From assembly GCA_009760855.2 (NCBI GenBank), contig WPIO01000151.1:336501-400500 (forward strand): a stretch of 64,000 bases of DNA, written 5' to 3'. Each line of letters begins with the position of its first letter. The first letter of the stretch is position 1. Both the position numbers and the translations under genes were made by a program. This DNA is from Cristatella mucedo (taxonomy: Eukaryota > Bryozoa > Phylactolaemata > Cristatellidae). Below are positions 58,860 to 64,000 of the stretch, piece after piece. The notes beneath the pieces are model-generated. The model searched no databases, was not told the DNA's origin, and worked only from the letters and a program-made list of their open reading frames with translations.

Positions 58860-59716
58860 CTTGAAATTTAGGTGCCGTTTTTGACTGTGGCCTAATAACT
58901 AAATGCTTCATTCAGAAGACTGCTTCTACACCTTGCTATCAAGTCCGATCATTATCTAAGATTAGGAGTTGTCTTCCACGGTATCTTGCAAAAAATTACC
59001 AAGCTCCTTAGTCTTTTCTCGGCTTGATTATTATAATTCCCTATTGGCCGGGCTACCAAAAAGGCAACTAGGCAACAGCAGATGGCTATGAATATGGCTG
59101 TAAGATTAGTTTTCTATTGATACGGCTGCAAGGCTAATTTGCAAGTCTCCGAGGTTTGACAACGCGTCTCTTGGGCTAAAAGGGCTAGGATGACTGCCAA
59201 TTGATCAAGGAAACAGACCGAAGCTCTTACGTTGACCGACAAGGAAGGCCACGGCTTGGCTCCTCCATACCTAGCTGAACTGTTGCACCAGTTTCAGCCT
59301 CCTCGTGTCTTCAGGTCCTGTATGGACCATAAATTAGCTGTTCCATTCCTCTGCTTATAGACCGTTGGCGACAGAAGCTTTAGCTCTGCAGGTCCTAGAC
59401 TGTGGAACTCGCTTCCACGATTCCTATGCAGTGACAACTAGTCTCCTGCTTCCGACAGTGGCTCATCCTTTCCAGCGGTCCCGAGCCACTGCTTCCATGC
59501 CAGTCGCTACCTCAACTGCTCTCCTGACTCTGGTATGCTAAAAACTTTACCTTTACTCCGTTAGATGAAGTCGGTTAGCTCCCAAATGCGTACCAAAAGC
59601 CGCCTTGGCTTTGAGCGACCTATATAGCACTCTCCTACGTAACACCCACATCGTCTTTGTGGTTTTAGGAGATTGACCAAGAATAACCGTTATAAGCGGA
59701 GATACAATACATTACA
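58860..59716 (+). mobile_element. LINE family B 3' copy
   Basis: Plus strand: CATTCAGAAGACTGCTTCTACACC..., YLAELLHQFQPPRVFRSC near 59260-59320, WNSLPRFL at 59400, ending GAGATTGACC...GCGGAGATACAATACATTACA. Stops present. Confidence 0.8.
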
Positions 59717-60300
59717 GCAGTCGTAATCTGGCTGAATTAGCTAGCTGCCGCTTCAACACAGGTTTGAATAAGTATCCAGCCAGTGGGTAACAATTCGCAG
59801 TTCTCAGATAACCTTAGTGCTTCTGAACGGAAACTCTAGAAAACTAAAAAGAGATTACTTAGTAAACAGGCTAGCAGTGCTGTCACCGGGCATGTATGAA
59901 AAATTCTCATCTATTTGGTTCTTGAGCCCCTGCGGAAGTATTGTTAATGCAAATGCGTACTCAGCGAGTAAATCACTATCGTAGTCTTTTCATTCTGACA
60001 ATGGGTTCTTTGGGTGATCCAAGATAAGTGATGCATAACCAGTACAAAGCAGCTCTGCTATTTGAGCTTATTGGTGATTTACTGCTGCGACAGTCTTCCT
60101 CCACCCTTAAGACCCTTACATAAAGGTATGATACCCGTCTGTTAAGCAACATTTTTCTGTGTGCCTGTTCCCAAATCTACTTTCAAAATACACCTAAGAC
60201 GCCGGCGTAATGCCTCGACAGAGGGGCCATTACAGTGCACTGTCTTGAACAGCGAGGTGTACACTCTGTCTCATGCATTGGCGCCTCGTTGCTTTTCTAG
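59717..60300. other. Intron 15, end
   Basis: Nothing recognised before the acceptor CGTTGCTTTTCTAG. Confidence 0.5.
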
Positions 60301-60438
60301 ATTGGACTGCAGCCGACACCGGAGAACAACCTAAGTTACTATGCTTTCATCGTGGTCTTTATATTTATTGGGTCATTTTTCTCACTGAATCTGTTCATTG
60401 GTGTCATTATCGACAACTTCAACATGCTAAAAAAGCAG
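60301..60438 (+). CDS. Nav exon: domain III S6
   Basis: 46 codons, phase 0 to 0. Acceptor GTTGCTTTTCTAG, donor [25 protein letters not shown] continues the VDSKDE end of the previous exon and corresponds to VDVQPKYEENLYMYLYF in other Nav channels. S6 is [25 protein letters not shown], with the conserved Asn. It ends MLKKQ, at the threshold of the III-IV linker. The inactivation motif (IFMT-type) would be in the next exon; I do not find it in the remaining 3.5 kb. Confidence 0.96.
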
Positions 60439-60539
60439 GTGCGTATGGCGTGAGCTTTTCTCGGGGTCAACCATGACTTCCACCGTGAGTAACGTGAAGA
60501 GGCCAAAGTACTAGATAACGTGGACTATTTTCTTGTCCT

Positions 60540-61180
60540 CACAGCTCAACAGCAACAAGTTAATTGGCTGCCAAAGACTTACCAAAAGCTGCTTCGGATT
60601 TGAGTGTGCTACTCAAAACTCCCCTGCCTAATACTACCTCGGTCTTTGTGACTTTGAGGAGCTACAGACGGAGATACTCTGCACTGCCCCACTTCTGCCA
60701 AGCTTCATCACCTCCCAATAAAGTATTGAATCAACTTCAAGATCTTCTCTTTATGGCATACATGTCTCTTCATGCTCCTTCACCAGCCATGACCTATCCG
60801 ATCTCTTGGTTCTGGCTTCTGTAAACATCTACAATGACTGTGCACTATTTAAGCCTCGGCTAAGGCCAATCTGTTCATCTTTGCTTCCCATGAACTTGTC
60901 TACGCTGACCCTGTGTGCTTTGCGTGCTTACCTGTGCATTGTGCAGTGCATTTTATTAGCCAGGGGTACGACTAAATGGTATCCCAGCGGTTATACTTTG
61001 GATATTTTGCATGATTTATCTAAGCTTGATAACGTTCACGTAATCAAACCTTGATTAACTATTGCTTCCGTTGCAGCAAAGTATACGACGACTGGAAGAG
61101 CATTGTTATTTTTATGGAGCAATGCTGACAATCCTTTTTTATTATTATTAATTTTATTATTATTTGTATCTATAGCTCAG
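60540..61180 (+). mobile_element. Remnants of LINE B tail and LINE A 3' part
   Basis: TCTTTGTGACTTTGAGGAGCTACAGACGGAGATAC (60640-60677) is a family B tail; text downstream (ATTGAATCAACTTCAAGATCTTC, TGACCCTGTGTGC, CCGTTGCAGCAAAG, then TTATTATTATTAATTTTATTA) is a decayed family A 3' end. Confidence 0.5.
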
Positions 61181-62040
61181 AGCTACTCACTTCAAGTGAG
61201 CTACCACATGGGCACCTGCTAGGTGATTGGCGTTGCCTCTACTTCCAAGTCTTCCCAGTAATCAAATAGTTACAGCCGATCACTGCAACAGCCCTCCCTA
61301 CCACCGGTCGTGAAGCTGGGTAGCCCAACTGAGCAGTAAGTCTCCTGATCCAACAACGAACACTTTTTTGGCAGTAATAGCCTCGCCCGAGCCTAGTCTT
61401 ATGAAGTCAGCAGCAAGCATAGTCCGGCGGTCAGCAGAGAGGGATCTAGCCGTCTTCCCCTTCCCCTCATCCTCAGGTAACCCGTATGTTCCAAGCCTGT
61501 ACAGTTTCTGCATTGTCGAGTGACTTTTCATTCCATACCGACACGACAGTTGGCGGCATTTTTTAGTAGATAGATGTCACCATAGATGCCACTAATGCGT
61601 GGATTTGTGCTGCATTGCCGAGTCATCTGCCGAGACCCAATGCCTGCACCTCAGCGGCTCGGGGAGAGCCCCCGGAGTAGGAATCCGGAATAGGCAATCT
61701 CATCCCTGGTAGGGCCTGTAGGGCCTGGGCCTAATGATCGTGGGCTCCTGTAATCCACGTTCTCTCGCAATCTCCCGCATCAGGAGTCCATGTAGATACT
61801 CTCTAGGCACTTTACGAATAGCCAACGAGTGCCGGTCTCTCCGTTTTTTCGCATTAAGAGCGAGTCGACCGGTCTCGACCTCGACTCTGCACGTTGGCCC
61901 AGGCTTGCTCAGCCGTGCAGCTGCCGTCACTGGACTCGTCCTGTTGCCAAATGCCCGAAAACTAGAGGATTAAATTGCTCTGGTCGGTGCATGTTGACCT
62001 TGGACATCCTGAGCCACGGTCATTACATCGTGGTTAATTA
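61181..62040. other. GC-richer stretch, unassigned
   Basis: Clearly richer in G and C than its surroundings (61590-61990). Two overlapping open frames on opposite strands exist but have no signature. Could be part of an unrecognised repeat. Confidence 0.35.
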
Positions 62041-62044
62041 GGCA

Positions 62045-63415
62045 CGACTACAACCTCTACCTTTGCTTTTGATAGTATCGATCATAAATTTCTTCCAGAG
62101 CGCCTTTCATCTCGCCTGGGCATCACTGGCACTGCCCTGCGATGGTTCAGGTCCTATCTCAGTGGAAGACTCCAGAGTATTGACGTGAATGGACGGAGAT
62201 CATCCAAGGTACCTCTGAAATATGGGGTACCTTAGGGCTCCATGCTAGGTCTGGTTCTTTTCACGGTTTCTACGGTATATATATCACTCTTGCTGATTGC
62301 CAAGCACAATCAAGGCTTTCACTTCTATGTGGATGACACTCAGTTGTACCTTTGCTTTGATCCCTCCCAGCCTTCGAGCAACTCGAATTCTCTCAACTCA
62401 CTGGCAGCATGTATTGATGACATCTTCACATGGATGGCAGCAAATATTCTTAAACTAAACGAGGATAAAACTAACTTACTACTTATGGGCAAATCAATTG
62501 TGATTCAGAAATTGGATAGGCTGGCACTAAAATCGGCTCTGCCAACAAATCTCCTGTTGAATCAGCTCGAAATATAAGTCTCATGTTCCGAAGTGACCTC
62601 TCGTTAGATGACCACATCAGCTCCACAGTCAAATCTGCCTACTTTTAGCTTCATGACATTGCTAAAATTCGGGCTTGTTTAGATACAGATACCACGTCTA
62701 ACTTGGTCCATACATTCGTGACATCCCGTCTCGACTTCTGCAACTCACTGCTTACTGGCCTACCGGCATATGCAATCAGGCGATTGCAGCTGGTGCAAAA
62801 CTCTGCAGCTAGGCTAGTCTGTCGTGAACATCACATGTCCACATCACACCACTTCTTGCCGACCTGCACTGGCTACCAGTCAAGCAACGGATTGACTTCA
62901 AGATTTTGTCGTTCCCTTTTAGGTCACTTCATTATTTGGCTCCAGCCTATTTCTCAGATCTACTCCCCACCAGGCCAAGCATCGTACCACCTGCTTTCAG
63001 AATCCAACAGCCTACCAATACCTCGTCCTAACCTCAAATTATTTGGAGACCGTGCATTTAGTTCGTATGCTCCCAAAGCCTGGAACTCCCTCCCGACTTG
63101 CGTCACAACATCCCTTGATTTGACCACATTTAAAAAGAACTTAAAAACACACCTACCTTAGGACAGTATTTATTGGGTCCCTGTGATTCGTCCTTCATGT
63201 GCTTACGGCTGCAGACACTGTGCATGCTGCCACTAACCACATTTGCATGCTGACCATGTGCATGTCACCCCTAACCATGCTATTCATGTTGTGTATCAAA
63301 CATGATATTACTCACCATTCAATTGCATTTTCCTTTGCAGTAAATGTAAAGCGCCTGGAAAGAGATTGAGTCCTTTGAGGGCGCTTTTATCAAGGGCATT
63401 ATTATTATTATCATT
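62045..63415 (+). mobile_element. LINE family A, 5'-truncated copy
   Basis: Begins in RT (TTTGATAGTATCGATCATAAATTTC), [14 protein letters not shown] (YADD changed to YVDD), [46 protein letters not shown], hairpin with GGGCGCTTTT and a (TTA)n tail. Confidence 0.92.
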
Positions 63416-63689
63416 TGTTCATCTTGAGCACTTTCTTATTAGCACTGCTGTATTCCAGCAACTTGTTTCGTTCGGCATTAGCCGGGCAGACGTTTTCATC
63501 ATTACCGTGTTTTGCATTACCCAGTCTTATTTAATTCTTTTGTTATTATCTCTGGCTATGTGTTGTTGCTTGAGGACCCACTGCACGATATTTTGAAGCT
63601 AATGCTTAGCGCTGCAGAGCAATTTTTCAGACTCTGCAAAATGCCACTGCCTTTGCATGCAATTTGGCTCATAAAATATGCTGTCCAGT

Positions 63690-64000
63690 CGTGAGCTCAG
63701 AAATTGGAAACCTTATTGTTCGAAATAGTTTAGGCCAGTATGTCTCCTGTAGGATCTTAACTAAGTCCGGGTGTCCAGTTTGCAAGTGAGATTCGTGAGA
63801 TGACCCTATCAGCTCCGAACTAAAGTCCGCCAACTATCTACTGCGTAACGCTGCAAAGATTTGGGCTTACAATGATAAGGATAACTCGTGAAATTTCGTC
63901 CATGCATAAGTGATATCCTGTCTTAACTTCTGTAACAATCTATTCACAAGTTTTCGACCAGCACAATAAATCGATTACAGCAGATGTACTACTGTACGGC
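63690..64000 (+). mobile_element. LINE family A fragment, runs off the window
   Basis: AGAAATTGGAAACCTTATTGTTCG and AGATGACCCTATCAGCTCC...AGTCCGCCAACTATCTACTGCGTAACGCTGCAAAGATTTGGGCTTAC match the RT thumb region at low identity. Confidence 0.7.

Noticed and set aside
60439-64000. Search for the III-IV linker inactivation motif and domain IV
   Set aside because: No IFM-type motif or domain IV S1 text found; only LINE remnants. The gene continues beyond the window.

Overview
The window is animal nuclear DNA. Its backbone is one gene on the + strand, broken by GT-AG introns: the central part of a four-domain voltage-gated sodium channel alpha subunit (Nav family). I could assemble 16 exons between 3598 and 60438. 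Every exon-exon junction keeps phase, giving 3360 nt or 1120 codons with no stop. The exons run from pore helix S6 of domain I, through the I-II linker, all of domain II, the II-III linker and domain III, to S6 of domain III. Domain I S1 to P-loop must lie upstream. The III-IV linker (inactivation gate) and domain IV must lie downstream. No other gene is supported with confidence. The lineage (cnidarian, flatworm or another invertebrate) cannot be fixed from this window.

Layout: 1-3597 is a retrotransposon and a silent stretch. 3598-10098 holds domain I S6 and the I-II linker, including a 21-nt microexon. 14753-24367 is domain II (S1, S2-S4, S4-S5, P-loop/S6 start). 32512-41537 is the end of IIS6 and the II-III linker. 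43322-60438 is domain III (S1-S3, S3-S4, S5-P-loop, S6). 60439-64000 holds repeats only.

The most interesting protein feature is the selectivity filter. The domain II filter residue is Ala (motif CMAWIE where Nav channels have CGEWIE), and the domain III residue is Glu (TFEGW, where DEKA channels have TFKGW). Two of the four positions therefore read A and E, which is neither DEKA nor DEEA. Domains I and IV must be sequenced to learn the full filter.

The introns are packed with decayed non-LTR retrotransposons. Family A is CR1/Jockey-like; its 3' end is a GCGCC...GGCGC hairpin followed by (TTA)n. Family B is a second CR1-like family whose tail is GGAGATACATTACATTA. Two tRNA-derived SINE families are also present, one of which borrows the family A 3' hairpin. 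Copies are nested, inverted and truncated. Microsatellites (CT, CA, AG, AT) are frequent. I saw no RNA gene, CRISPR array, operon or bacterial-type signal.
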